A DNA stretch of 64,000 bases from an uncultured Coprococcus sp. (GTDB taxonomy: Bacteria; Bacillota; Clostridia; Lachnospirales; Lachnospiraceae), in NCBI GenBank assembly GCA_934277375.1, contig CAKQTZ010000004.1, positions 248,001 to 312,000 on the forward strand, written 5' to 3'. Below the pieces are notes generated by a model. The model was not told where the DNA came from. It did not search any database and saw nothing but the letters and a program-made list of their open reading frames with translations. Of the stretch, positions 42,488-50,440 are shown in pieces (position 1 is the first letter of the stretch; each line of letters opens with the position of its first letter). Position numbers and translations under genes: made by a program.

Positions 42488-43708
42488 ATGAGTAAGATTT
42501 TAGAGATGAAAGAAAAGAGAGCAAAGACCTGGGAACAGGCAAAGGCTTTCTTAGACGCAAAGCAGAACGAAAATGGCATGATGAGTGCCGAGGATGCAGC
42601 AACCTATGACCGTATGGAAGCAGAGGTTGTTAATCTTGGGAAGGAGATCGACAGACTTGAGCGCCAGGCTGCAATCGATGCAGAAATGGCTAAGGCCACA
42701 AGCGCTCCGATCACAAATAAGCCTAGCGCCAAGATGGAAGGTGCTGCTGGTAAGACTGGTAGAGCCAGCGATGAGTACAAGAATGCATTCTGGACTGGAG
42801 CCATCAGAAATAAAATGTCCTTTGATGTGCAGAACGCATTATCCATTGGTACAGATTCTGAGGGTGGATTCCTTGCTCCAGATGAATATGAGAGAACCCT
42901 GGTGGAAAGATTGGAGGAGGAGAACTTCTTTAGAAGTCTTGCTCATGTAATCAGAACTTCCAGCGGAGATCGTAAAATCCCGATTGTTACTTCTAAGGGA
43001 GAAGCAGCATGGATTGACGAGGGAGAGCAGTTCCCTGAAAGCGATGATGCATTTGGACAGACATCAATTGGTGCGCATAAGCTCGCAACCATGATTAAGA
43101 TTTCTGACGAGCTTTTAAATGATTCTGTTTTCAACATTGAGCAGTATATTTCCAGGGAGTTCGCTCGTCGTATCGGTGCAAAAGAGGAGGAGGCCTTCTT
43201 TGTAGGTGATGGTAGCGGAAAGCCAATCGGTATCTTCAATGCAACAGGTGGTGCTGAAACCGGAGTGACTGCAACAAGTACAAACATCACTTTTGATGAT
43301 GTGATGGATCTTTACTACAGCCTTCGAGCACCATACCGTAACAAGGCAACCTGGATCCTTAACGATTCTACTGTTAAGGCAATCAGAAAGTTAAAGGATG
43401 GAAATGGCAATTATATCTGGCAGCCTTCGGTAAGAGAAGGAGAACCGGATAGAATCTTAAATCGTCCTTATAAGACTTCCATCTATGTTCCGGAGCTTGC
43501 GGCTGGAAATAGAGTCATGGCATTTGGTGATTACAGCCATTACTGGATTGCGGATCGTCAGGGACGTAGCTTTAAGAGATTAAATGAGCTTTTTGCTACT
43601 ACTGGTCAGGTGGGATTCCTCGCATCTGAGCGCGTGGATGGTAAGCTCATTCTTGCTGAGGCTGTTAAGACTCTTGATATCAAGGGTTCTGCTAAGTCCC
43701 AGGGATAA
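42488..43708 (+). CDS. Major capsid protein, HK97 fold
   Basis: 406 residues. The first ~110 are a coiled-coil scaffold (delta domain; LEMKEKRAKTWEQAKAFLDA), cut off during maturation. The shell domain follows: GTDSEGGFLAPDEYERTLVE, IGAKEEEAFFVGDGSGKP, WILNDSTVKAIRKLKD, AFGDYSHYWIADR. It is a complete gene with AGGAGGATC upstream. Confidence 0.96.
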   Translation: MSKILEMKEKRAKTWEQAKAFLDAKQNENGMMSAEDAATYDRMEAEVVNLGKEIDRLERQAAIDAEMAKATSAPITNKPSAKMEGAAGKTGRASDEYKNAFWTGAIRNKMSFDVQNALSIGTDSEGGFLAPDEYERTLVERLEEENFFRSLAHVIRTSSGDRKIPIVTSKGEAAWIDEGEQFPESDDAFGQTSIGAHKLATMIKISDELLNDSVFNIEQYISREFARRIGAKEEEAFFVGDGSGKPIGIFNATGGAETGVTATSTNITFDDVMDLYYSLRAPYRNKATWILNDSTVKAIRKLKDGNGNYIWQPSVREGEPDRILNRPYKTSIYVPELAAGNRVMAFGDYSHYWIADRQGRSFKRLNELFATTGQVGFLASERVDGKLILAEAVKTLDIKGSAKSQG

Positions 43709-43767
43709 TTTAGTGGCGGTGCTGCTATCGGTGGTGCCGCCTATCTTTTAGAAGGGAGGTAGCAAGC

Positions 43768-44043
43768 GTGATTGTATCAGTTGAAGAAATGAAGAAGTAT
43801 CTTAGAGTAGATTTTGAAGATGACGACGCTTTGATAGAGGCGTTCATTGGATCAGCACAGCGTAAGATTCAGGATATCCTAAGATGTGATGATATGACAG
43901 AATTTGAAAACGATAACAGTGTTCGTGTTGCAGTCATGTTTGTGGTTGCCTTCTTATATGAGCACAGGGAGGAAGCCGATCATGAGGAGTTGAACCTTAC
44001 TCTCAGGGCGATGTTATCCAATTTGAGAGGGGTGGACTTTTGA
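43768..44043 (+). CDS. Head-tail connector, gp6/DNA-packaging type
   Basis: 91 residues. SVEEMKKYLRVDFEDDDALIE and FIGSAQRKIQDILRC are typical of the small helical connector that sits below the portal. It starts at GTG 43768 behind GGGAGGTAGCAAGC, and its end overlaps the next gene. Confidence 0.88.
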   Translation: MIVSVEEMKKYLRVDFEDDDALIEAFIGSAQRKIQDILRCDDMTEFENDNSVRVAVMFVVAFLYEHREEADHEELNLTLRAMLSNLRGVDF

Positions 44044-44369
44044 TAGAAAAAATGAGAGAGCGCATCACGATTGAAAAAAGTGAAGGTGCCAGGGATAAGA
44101 ACGGAAATCACAAGCTGGTGTGGAAAGAATGTCATTCTTGCTATGCCTATGTGAATAATCTTTCCGGGAAAGAATACTGGGCAGCTTCCGAGGTGAACGC
44201 CCAGGATGAGGTAAATTTTGTAATTCGATATTGCGAAAAGATAAAAGATATGGACAGTGAGCATTTCCGAATTGTATTTCGGAGAACGCTTTATAACATT
44301 TCTTTTGTCGATAATGTGCAGTATCAGAATAAGACGGTGAAACTTAGAGCCGCCAGGGTAAAGAGGTGA
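44040..44369 (+). CDS. Head-tail adaptor protein
   Basis: 109 residues, β-rich: MRERITIEKSEGARDKNGN, then YAYVNNLSGKEYWAA and FRIVFRRTLYNISFVD. This pattern fits the SPP1 gp16-like head closure proteins. The likely start is TTG 44040, overlapping the previous stop; ATG 44052 is an alternative. Confidence 0.85.
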   Translation: MIEKMRERITIEKSEGARDKNGNHKLVWKECHSCYAYVNNLSGKEYWAASEVNAQDEVNFVIRYCEKIKDMDSEHFRIVFRRTLYNISFVDNVQYQNKTVKLRAARVKR

Positions 44370-44373
44370 TAGC

Positions 44374-44757
44374 ATGGCGAGAAATACAGTAACGGTTGAC
44401 CATTTGGCAGAGGCTGTGATGAAGGGCCTGACAGAATATGCAGATGCTTCCACAGAGCTGGTAAAGCAAAGTGTGCAGCAGGTCAGCAAGGAAGTCAAAA
44501 AGGAAATATCGGAAAATGCGCCAAAGAGGACTGGTGCTTATAAAAAGAGCTGGGGCACCAAGAAAACAAAGGAAACCAGCAATTCCCTTACCATGACGGT
44601 TCATTCCAAGAACCGATATCAGATCGCACACCTTCTGGAACATGGCCATGCAAAGCGTGGTGGAGGAAGGGTTGCTGCGAGACCTCATATTGCTCCTGCG
44701 GAAGAAAATGGTGTGACTTCCCTGCAGGAGAAGATTGAAAGGGGGCTGAAACAGTGA
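44374..44757 (+). CDS. HK97 gp10-type tail-completion protein
   Basis: 127 residues. A helical N-terminal part (EAVMKGLTEYADASTELVKQ) is followed by APKRTGAYKKSW, VHSKNRYQIAHLLEHGHAKR and RPHIAPAEENG, the classic HK97 gp10 pattern. It terminates the tail tube at the head-tail joint. Its stop overlaps the next start. Confidence 0.92.
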   Translation: MARNTVTVDHLAEAVMKGLTEYADASTELVKQSVQQVSKEVKKEISENAPKRTGAYKKSWGTKKTKETSNSLTMTVHSKNRYQIAHLLEHGHAKRGGGRVAARPHIAPAEENGVTSLQEKIERGLKQ

Positions 44758-45071
44758 CGCACCAGGAAATCATAGAGTTGTTAGAAAAAAGCGGACTTCC
44801 ATTTGCCTATGACCACTTTGTGGAGGGTGAATCACCGGAGCCGCCTTTTTTAGTATTTTTATATCCGAACAGTAGTAACTTTGCTGCTGACGGGAAAGTT
44901 TACTTTAAGAAACGAAAAGTAAATGTGGAGCTTTACACCGATTTGAAGGAGGTAGAGCTTGAGGAACAGGTGGAGGCTGTGCTCGATGAGTGCGGCTTAT
45001 TTTATGAAAAAAGCGAAGTATGGATTGAATCGGAAAATCTGTATGAGGTGCTTTACCAGATGGAGGTATAA
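44754..45071 (+). CDS. Tail terminator/minor tail protein
   Basis: 105 residues. LEKSGLPFAYDHFVEGE, PPFLVFLYPNSSNF and a mixed α/β end (EQVEAVLDECGLFYEKSEVW) fit the small head-tail joining proteins found just before the major tail gene. It uses GTG 44754 overlapping the previous stop. The family assignment rests partly on position. Confidence 0.8.
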   Translation: MTHQEIIELLEKSGLPFAYDHFVEGESPEPPFLVFLYPNSSNFAADGKVYFKKRKVNVELYTDLKEVELEEQVEAVLDECGLFYEKSEVWIESENLYEVLYQMEV

Positions 45072-45073
45072 CA

Positions 45074-45673
45074 ATGGCTGGAAAAAATAAAGTAAAATTC
45101 AATATTTGTAATGTCCATTATGCGCCGATTACAAAGGCCGAGGACGGAACTGTAACATTCGCAAATCCGGTAGCGATGCCTGGTGCAGTATCCATTTCAT
45201 TGGATCCAACCGGTGAGCCGGAAAGCTTCTATGCTGATGGTGTGGAATACTATGTAATCAATAACAACCAGGGCTACGATGGTGACTTAGAGCTTGCTAT
45301 GATTCCGGAGTCCTTCAGGACAGATATTTTGAAAGAGGAGCAGGATGCCAATAAGGTGCTTGTGGAAAATTCCAATAGTGAGACCGGCAGTTTTGCACTT
45401 CTTTTCGAGTTTGATGGTGATGTGAGAAAGATCAGACATGTGCTTTATAATTGTTCTGCTTCCAGACCTTCCATTGAGTCTAAGACCAATGAGGATGAGA
45501 AGGAAGTGCAGACAGAAACGCTTACCGTAAAAGCGAGACCACTTGCTTCCGGTTATGTGAAGGCAAAGACTGGTGATTCTACCACAGAGACCGTTTATAA
45601 CAACTGGTACAAATCTGTGTATGAGCCACAGAGTGCACCAGCAAGCGAAACAACTGCTAAATCAAGTAAGTAG
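45074..45673 (+). CDS. Major tail tube protein, phi13 type
   Basis: 199 residues. KVKFNICNVHYAPITK, SLDPTGEPESFYADGVEYY and DGDLELAMIPESFRTDIL are typical of Firmicutes siphovirus tail tube subunits. The C-terminal end is Ser/Thr/Ala-rich. Abundant copies form the tail tube. AGATGGAGGTATAACA precedes the ATG. Confidence 0.92.
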   Translation: MAGKNKVKFNICNVHYAPITKAEDGTVTFANPVAMPGAVSISLDPTGEPESFYADGVEYYVINNNQGYDGDLELAMIPESFRTDILKEEQDANKVLVENSNSETGSFALLFEFDGDVRKIRHVLYNCSASRPSIESKTNEDEKEVQTETLTVKARPLASGYVKAKTGDSTTETVYNNWYKSVYEPQSAPASETTAKSSK

Positions 45674-45686
45674 GAGGTAGGAAAGG

Positions 45687-46064
45687 ATGAGCATTGTTAA
45701 GAAAATTGAAATCGATGGAAAGGAGGTAGCGTTTAAAGCAAGCGCTGCCATTCCACGTATTTATAGACTTAAATTTCAGAGAGATATTTATAAAGATTTG
45801 AGTTCCTTGGAAAAAGCTATCGGTGATGGCGATGCAAGTAACTCAAGCCTGGATAGCTTTTCTCTTGAGATGTTCGAGAACATTGCATTTATTATGGCAA
45901 AGCATGCAGACGCCAATGTGCCGGATACTCCAGAGGAGTGGCTTGATGATTTCAACACGTTTTCAATTTATCAGGTACTTCCTCAGATCATTGAGCTTTG
46001 GGGGCTTAATGTAAAAACAGAAGTCGAAGCTAAAAAAAACTTCGCCCAACTGAGCGTGAAATGA
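45687..46064 (+). CDS. Tail assembly chaperone G
   Basis: 125 residues. VKKIEIDGKEVAFKASAAIPRIYRLKF and PEEWLDDFNTFSIYQVLPQII are marks of the G chaperone that binds the tape measure. Near its end the run A8C contains a -1 frameshift site (46034-46040), allowing a longer G-T fusion with the next frame. Confidence 0.9.
   Translation: MSIVKKIEIDGKEVAFKASAAIPRIYRLKFQRDIYKDLSSLEKAIGDGDASNSSLDSFSLEMFENIAFIMAKHADANVPDTPEEWLDDFNTFSIYQVLPQIIELWGLNVKTEVEAKKNFAQLSVK
46034..46040 (+). other. Programmed -1 ribosomal frameshift site (AAAAAAC)
   Basis: In the zero frame the bases read A AAA AAC. A -1 slip continues as L-R-P-T-E-R-E-M directly into the T frame at 46061. This is the known G/GT arrangement of siphoviruses, where a fixed share of ribosomes makes the fusion. 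Confidence 0.88.
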
Positions 46065-46225
46065 CAACACCATTATTCTTGCTTCGATGCGTGCAGCTAG
46101 GTATCAGTATTAGGGACCTGGATCTTTTATCCATTGGAATGGTAAATGATATGTTCGCAGAGAGCAGGAACGATGAATGCAAGTATGCGACTCTTGCAAC
46201 TCAGGAGGATTTCGATAAGTTCTAG
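46061..46225 (+). CDS. Tail assembly chaperone T portion (read by -1 frameshift)
   Basis: 54 codons from ATG 46061, overlapping the G stop as ATGA. TPLFLLRCVQLGISIRDLDLL and SRNDECKYATLATQEDFDKF are typical of the T part of GT chaperones. It has no ribosome site of its own and lines up with the -1 frame after AAAAAAC, so it is most likely made as a G-T fusion (~180 residues). Confidence 0.88.
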   Translation: MTTPLFLLRCVQLGISIRDLDLLSIGMVNDMFAESRNDECKYATLATQEDFDKF

Positions 46226-46255
46226 GCGGATGTTAAAATGATTTGCTAGGTTCTT

Positions 46256-46284
46256 TTGTGTATAGATGGTACAATTCTTATATC
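46256..46284 (+). promoter_or_regulatory. Probable promoter of the Cro/CI-type regulator cassette
   Basis: TTGTGT (46256-46261) and TATATC (46279-46284) are 17 bp apart, 20 bases before the start codon. A TACAAT at 46270 is an alternative -10. Confidence 0.42.
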
Positions 46285-46303
46285 AAATACCAGGAGGTAT
46301 CAT

Positions 46304-47050
46304 ATGAGTAGAAGAGTACGATTCGGAGATAACATTAAAATCCTTCGAAGTAGAAATAAAATGACACAACAGGACCTGGCTGATAAATTGCATGTGGCAA
46401 GACAAACTATATCTGCATGGCAAGAAGGAATCAGCAAGCCTGATATCTATATGTTAGCAGATCTTTCAGCTATATTTTGTGTCACAACAGACTACTTATT
46501 ATTTGGACAAATGGAAATAACAGAGGAGGAAGAACGTATTTTGAGTTATTTAGAACAGTTGGATCAGGAAGATGCAGAATACATTAGAAACATCAAGAAA
46601 AAAGGCTTTTATGATATTATTGATCAGGATTTGCAGAATTTCTTTCCGATCATTGATATCCCTTTTTCACGAATTATGGCTATTGCATTAGCCTTGAAAG
46701 AGCAGGGCTACAAAATAACAACAGTTTATGGAAATGGATTCGGAGTTTATTTTGATACGGGTGATGCTGCTGTAAAATTTAAGAGTGATCTCTATGATGT
46801 AATTGATATGTATATGCATCATGAAGAAGGTACAGCAGTTAATAAAGCCGAGCAATTCCAGGCAAGAATAGATGTTGTTGAAATGCAAATATTGGAGGAA
46901 GTCAAACAGGAAATGTTTGGTGAAGGGGATTTTTCATTTTACTGGACAGATCAAAATGATGTGATCAGGGGCATCGCAGCAACTGAAGAAGAATGTAAGG
47001 CTCAAGCGAAAGAGCAGGGGTGTGAAAATATAGTAATCTTACAAGATTAA
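46304..47050 (+). CDS. Cro/CI (XRE) family regulator inserted between tail genes
   Basis: 248 residues. A clear XRE HTH is at residues 6-62 (GDNIKILRSRNKMTQQDLADKLHVARQTISAWQ in sequence order). The ~170-residue C-terminal region is unlike CI peptidase domains: no Ser-Lys autocleavage motif is visible, so SOS-induced self-cleavage is not expected. ATG 46304 follows CAGGAGGTATCAT. Its location between the tail chaperone and tape measure, with its own promoter and terminator, marks it as an inserted moron gene that may be expressed in the lysogen. Target unknown. Confidence 0.8.
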   Translation: MSRRVRFGDNIKILRSRNKMTQQDLADKLHVARQTISAWQEGISKPDIYMLADLSAIFCVTTDYLLFGQMEITEEEERILSYLEQLDQEDAEYIRNIKKKGFYDIIDQDLQNFFPIIDIPFSRIMAIALALKEQGYKITTVYGNGFGVYFDTGDAAVKFKSDLYDVIDMYMHHEEGTAVNKAEQFQARIDVVEMQILEEVKQEMFGEGDFSFYWTDQNDVIRGIAATEEECKAQAKEQGCENIVILQD

Positions 47051-47057
47051 TGAATGG

Positions 47058-47114
47058 CATCAGCTTAGCGGCTGGTGCTTTTTTCTTGGGAGCAGAGATG
47101 CTCCTTTTTTGTTG
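47058..47114 (+). terminator. Two successive hairpin terminators before the tape measure
   Basis: CATCAGC/GCTGGTG with TTTTTTC (about 47058-47087), then GGAGCA/TGCTCC with TTTTTTT (47092-47110). They end the regulator cassette, and late transcription must read through to reach the tape measure gene. Confidence 0.82.
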
Positions 47115-47137
47115 CCATTTTTTAGGAGGTGAGAAGC

Positions 47138-50065
47138 GTGGCAAGTCGTATTCAAGGAATTACAGTAGAGATTGGTGGCGATACTACCAAGTTGCAAACC
47201 GCGCTAAAAGGTGTCAACGGAGAAATTAAAAATACACAGTCGCAGCTTAAGGATGTCAATAAACTCCTAAAGTTGGATCCGGGAAATACAGAGCTGCTTG
47301 CTCAAAAGCATAAGCTCTTAGGAGAGGCTGTTGAAGAAACAAAAAATAAGCTCGTAACCTTAAAACAGGCAGCGGCTCAGGCAAACACAGCTCTTGCAAA
47401 TGGGGAGATTTCCCAGGAGCAGTATGATGCGCTACAAAGGGAGATTATTGAAACTGAACAGGATTTGAAGAACCTGGAGACACAGGCCAATCAGTCAGCA
47501 ACAGCAATGCAGAAGATTGCCGCCACTGGTGAAAGCCTGAAAACAACAGGTCAGAATATAGAATCAGCCGGAAAAAAGTTACTTCCGGTGACTGCGGCGG
47601 TAACCGGTATGGGAGCTGCTTCTCTTAAGACTGCAGCAGACTTCGAAAGTTCCATGAGTCAGGTTCAGGCGACTATGGGTATTACAAAGGATTCCATGTC
47701 AACAGTTGATGGGCAGTCAGTTAATACAATGGAAACCTTATCCAACTTGGCAAAGAAAATGGGATCTGAAACAGCATTTAGTGCAACGGAATGTTCTCAG
47801 GCCCTCAATTATCTTGCCCTGGCAGGTTATAACACAGAACAGATGTGTAATACCTTACCGACCGTTCTGAACCTGGCAGCCGCAGGTGGAATTGACCTGG
47901 CCAGTGCTTCTGATATGGTAACTGATGCAATGTCTGCCCTTGGAATGGGAGTAGATGAAGCTGGAACGATGGTTGACCAGATGGCAAAAACAGCATCTAC
48001 AACCAATACTTCTGTGGGCCAGCTTGGTGAAGGTATTCTTACGATTGGTGCAACAGCGAAGTCTGTAAAAGGAGGAACAGCAGAACTTAACACTGCACTT
48101 GGTATCCTGGCCAATAATGGTATTAAGGGTGCCGAGGGTGGTACGCATTTAAGAAACATTATTCTTTCCTTACAGAATCCAACGGATAAAGCAGCAGATG
48201 CAATGGAGTCTCTTGGAGTACAGGTTTATGATTCTCAGGGAAATATGAGATCCATGAATGATATCCTTGGAGATTTGAATACAAGCATGGATGGTATGAC
48301 TTCTGCGGAGAAGGATAATATCATCAGTAAGATTTTTAATAAGACAGACCTGGCAGCAGCAAATGCCCTTCTTGCCAACACTGGTAAGAGCTGGGATGAT
48401 TTGCAGAGTTCCATCACAAACAGTGGTGGCGCCGCACAGCAGATGGCGGATACACAGCTTGACAACTTGCAAGGTCAGTTAACCATATTAAAGTCAGCTC
48501 TTGAAGGGCTGGCTATTTCTTTTGGCGAACTTTTGATGCCGGCGCTCAAATCAATCGTAGGTTGGATACAGAAGTTTGTGGATTGGCTTAATTCTATGGA
48601 CGAAGGAACCAAGAAGGTGATTGTGACGGTTGCGCTTATAGCCGCAGCACTTGGGCCGGTTCTGATTGTTATAGGAAAAGTGATATCCGCGGTTGGAACG
48701 ATTATGACGATTGTTCCTAAGATTTCCGGAGCAATCACAGCAGTGAAGACCGCATTTGCAGCACTTAATACCACAATGCTTGCTAATCCAATCTTCCTGA
48801 TTATTGCAGCGATTACAGCACTTGTGGCAGCTTTTATTTATTTGTGGAATACAAATGAAGATTTCAGACAGTTCTGGATTGATCTTTGGGAGAATGTGAA
48901 GCAGGTAGCGATTACGGTATGGAATGCAATCAAGGTGTTTTTTCAGGCGGTATGGGATGCCATTAAGACCATTTTTACGACGGTATTTGGCATTATCAAA
49001 ACCCTGGTTACAACTTATTTCAATCTTTATAAGACAATCATTGAGACCGTTTTTAACCTCATTAAGACGATTGTGACAACGGTATGGGAAGCGATAAAAG
49101 GTATTTTTACCACAGTATTTAATGTGATAAAGACAATTGTAACCACCTATTTCAATATTTATAAGACCATCATCCAGACGGTGCTTACTGTGATTCAGAC
49201 GATTATCACAACGGTTTGGAATACCATCAAGACAGTGGTTACCACAGTGATGAATGCCATTAAGACCATCTTCACCACAGTATGGAATGCAATCAAAACG
49301 ATCATTCAGGCTGTTGTTAGTGGTATTAAGGGACTGATTACCGGCGATTTTACAGCAGTGAAAAATTCTATCACCACCATTATGAATACCATTAAGAGCA
49401 CGATTTCCACGATCTGGAATACCATCAAGTCAACGGTTTCAACTGTGCTTGGTGCGATTAAGGGAGCAGTCAGCTCGGTATTTAATGGAATTGTAAATGC
49501 TGTGAAAGGTGCCATGACTAATGTTCTAAACACGGTGAAAAATGGTTTCTCCAATGTGAAGAGTCATATTACCGGACTTGCTTCTCAGGCAGTTACCTGG
49601 GGAAAGGACCTAGTTATGGGAATTGTAAATGGTATTAAATCCTGTATTGGAGCAGTTGGTGATGCTGTAAAGAGTGTTGCTGATAAGATTAAATCTTTTC
49701 TCCATTTCTCAGTTCCGGACGAAGGGCCTCTTACAGATTATGAAACCTGGATGCCTGACTTTATGGGTGGCCTTGCGAAAGGAATAGAGAAAAGTAGAGG
49801 CATGGTCGCAAAGGCTGTTGAGGGAGTATCCAATGATATGATTATAAGTCCGAAGGTGGATCCGGCTAGTGCTGCTATCAATGCAAGTTCTGAAGCATCA
49901 TCTGCAAATGCAGCAAATATTGTTAGTGCAATAAAAAACGCTTTTTCAGAACTTCAGTTTAGTGGTGGTGATACGGTGATTCCAGTTTATATTGGTGGAA
50001 CCATGCTTGATGAAATTGTTATTACTGCGCAGCAGCGAGCAAATTTAAGAAGTGGGGGTAGGTAG
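47138..50065 (+). CDS. Tail tape measure protein
   Basis: 975 residues. The N-terminal part is coiled coil (NGEIKNTQSQLKDVNKLLKL). TMP_2-like domains (~170-430) follow with FESSMSQVQATMG and GTHLRNIILSLQNPTDKA. A hydrophobic block sits at ~490-570, then 17 eleven-residue repeats at ~593-779, and a C-terminal part with SFLHFSVPDEGPLTDYETW. Length sets the tail length, and it is released with the DNA on infection. Start GTG 47138 with AGGAGGTGAGAAGC; GTG 47129 is too close to that site. Confidence 0.95.
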   Translation: MASRIQGITVEIGGDTTKLQTALKGVNGEIKNTQSQLKDVNKLLKLDPGNTELLAQKHKLLGEAVEETKNKLVTLKQAAAQANTALANGEISQEQYDALQREIIETEQDLKNLETQANQSATAMQKIAATGESLKTTGQNIESAGKKLLPVTAAVTGMGAASLKTAADFESSMSQVQATMGITKDSMSTVDGQSVNTMETLSNLAKKMGSETAFSATECSQALNYLALAGYNTEQMCNTLPTVLNLAAAGGIDLASASDMVTDAMSALGMGVDEAGTMVDQMAKTASTTNTSVGQLGEGILTIGATAKSVKGGTAELNTALGILANNGIKGAEGGTHLRNIILSLQNPTDKAADAMESLGVQVYDSQGNMRSMNDILGDLNTSMDGMTSAEKDNIISKIFNKTDLAAANALLANTGKSWDDLQSSITNSGGAAQQMADTQLDNLQGQLTILKSALEGLAISFGELLMPALKSIVGWIQKFVDWLNSMDEGTKKVIVTVALIAAALGPVLIVIGKVISAVGTIMTIVPKISGAITAVKTAFAALNTTMLANPIFLIIAAITALVAAFIYLWNTNEDFRQFWIDLWENVKQVAITVWNAIKVFFQAVWDAIKTIFTTVFGIIKTLVTTYFNLYKTIIETVFNLIKTIVTTVWEAIKGIFTTVFNVIKTIVTTYFNIYKTIIQTVLTVIQTIITTVWNTIKTVVTTVMNAIKTIFTTVWNAIKTIIQAVVSGIKGLITGDFTAVKNSITTIMNTIKSTISTIWNTIKSTVSTVLGAIKGAVSSVFNGIVNAVKGAMTNVLNTVKNGFSNVKSHITGLASQAVTWGKDLVMGIVNGIKSCIGAVGDAVKSVADKIKSFLHFSVPDEGPLTDYETWMPDFMGGLAKGIEKSRGMVAKAVEGVSNDMIISPKVDPASAAINASSEASSANAANIVSAIKNAFSELQFSGGDTVIPVYIGGTMLDEIVITAQQRANLRSGGR
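48914..49474 (+). repeat. Seventeen 33-bp (11-residue) repeats in the tape measure gene
   Basis: Successive 11-residue units follow T-[VIY]-[WF]-x-x-[IY]-K-x-[IVF]-x-[TSQE], e.g. TVWNAIKTIFT and TYFNIYKTIIQ. An aromatic (mostly W or F) recurs at the third position and Lys at the seventh. Two or three decayed units follow. Periodic aromatics at 11-residue spacing are known in tape measure proteins, where they match the tail-tube rings. Confidence 0.9.
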
Positions 50066-50066
50066 A

Positions 50067-50429
50067 ATGGCATTTATTCAATATTTGAAAATTAATGGAG
50101 AGAATTTGCCGCTTCCAATTTCTTATTCCTCTGAATTAAAGGATGTGGAGGCAGATTCATCAGGAGAGACAGAAGCAGGAACAACACAAAGAGATGTAAT
50201 CAGAAGTGGTGTAGTGAATATCCAGGTTAGCTTTCAGGTTAGTGCGGTCTGGCTTCAGAAGCTATCATTGCTTCGTAAATTACCAAGAATGACAGTAAGA
50301 TATTTTGATAGTGAAACGCTTAGCTATAAAGAAACAGAAATGTATATTAGTGGTTTTAAGAGTTCACTTGAAAAAGATACCTCATATAAGAGTTTGTGGA
50401 AGGTATCTTTTGATTTGATTGAGTATTAG
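50067..50429 (+). CDS. Distal tail/baseplate protein (DUF6711-like)
   Basis: 120 residues, β-rich: FIQYLKINGENLPLPISYSSEL, then QRDVIRSGVVNIQVSFQVSAVW and a final SLEKDTSYKSLWKVSF. It lies between the tape measure and the large tail-tip protein, where the distal tail (Dit-like) protein is expected. ATG 50067 is preferred to the upstream GTG, given the GGGGGTAGGTAG ribosome site. The assignment rests on position and β-pattern. Confidence 0.65.
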   Translation: MAFIQYLKINGENLPLPISYSSELKDVEADSSGETEAGTTQRDVIRSGVVNIQVSFQVSAVWLQKLSLLRKLPRMTVRYFDSETLSYKETEMYISGFKSSLEKDTSYKSLWKVSFDLIEY

Positions 50430-50440
50430 AGGAGGTTGTG

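Noticed and set aside
46304-47050. The XRE protein as the classical CI repressor
   Set aside because: It is far from the early promoter, has no autocleavage motif, and lies among tail genes with its own terminators. It is kept as a moron regulator.
48914-49474. Regular 33-bp repeats that could be mistaken for a CRISPR array
   Set aside because: They have no spacers, lie in a coding frame and encode an 11-residue protein repeat of the tape measure.
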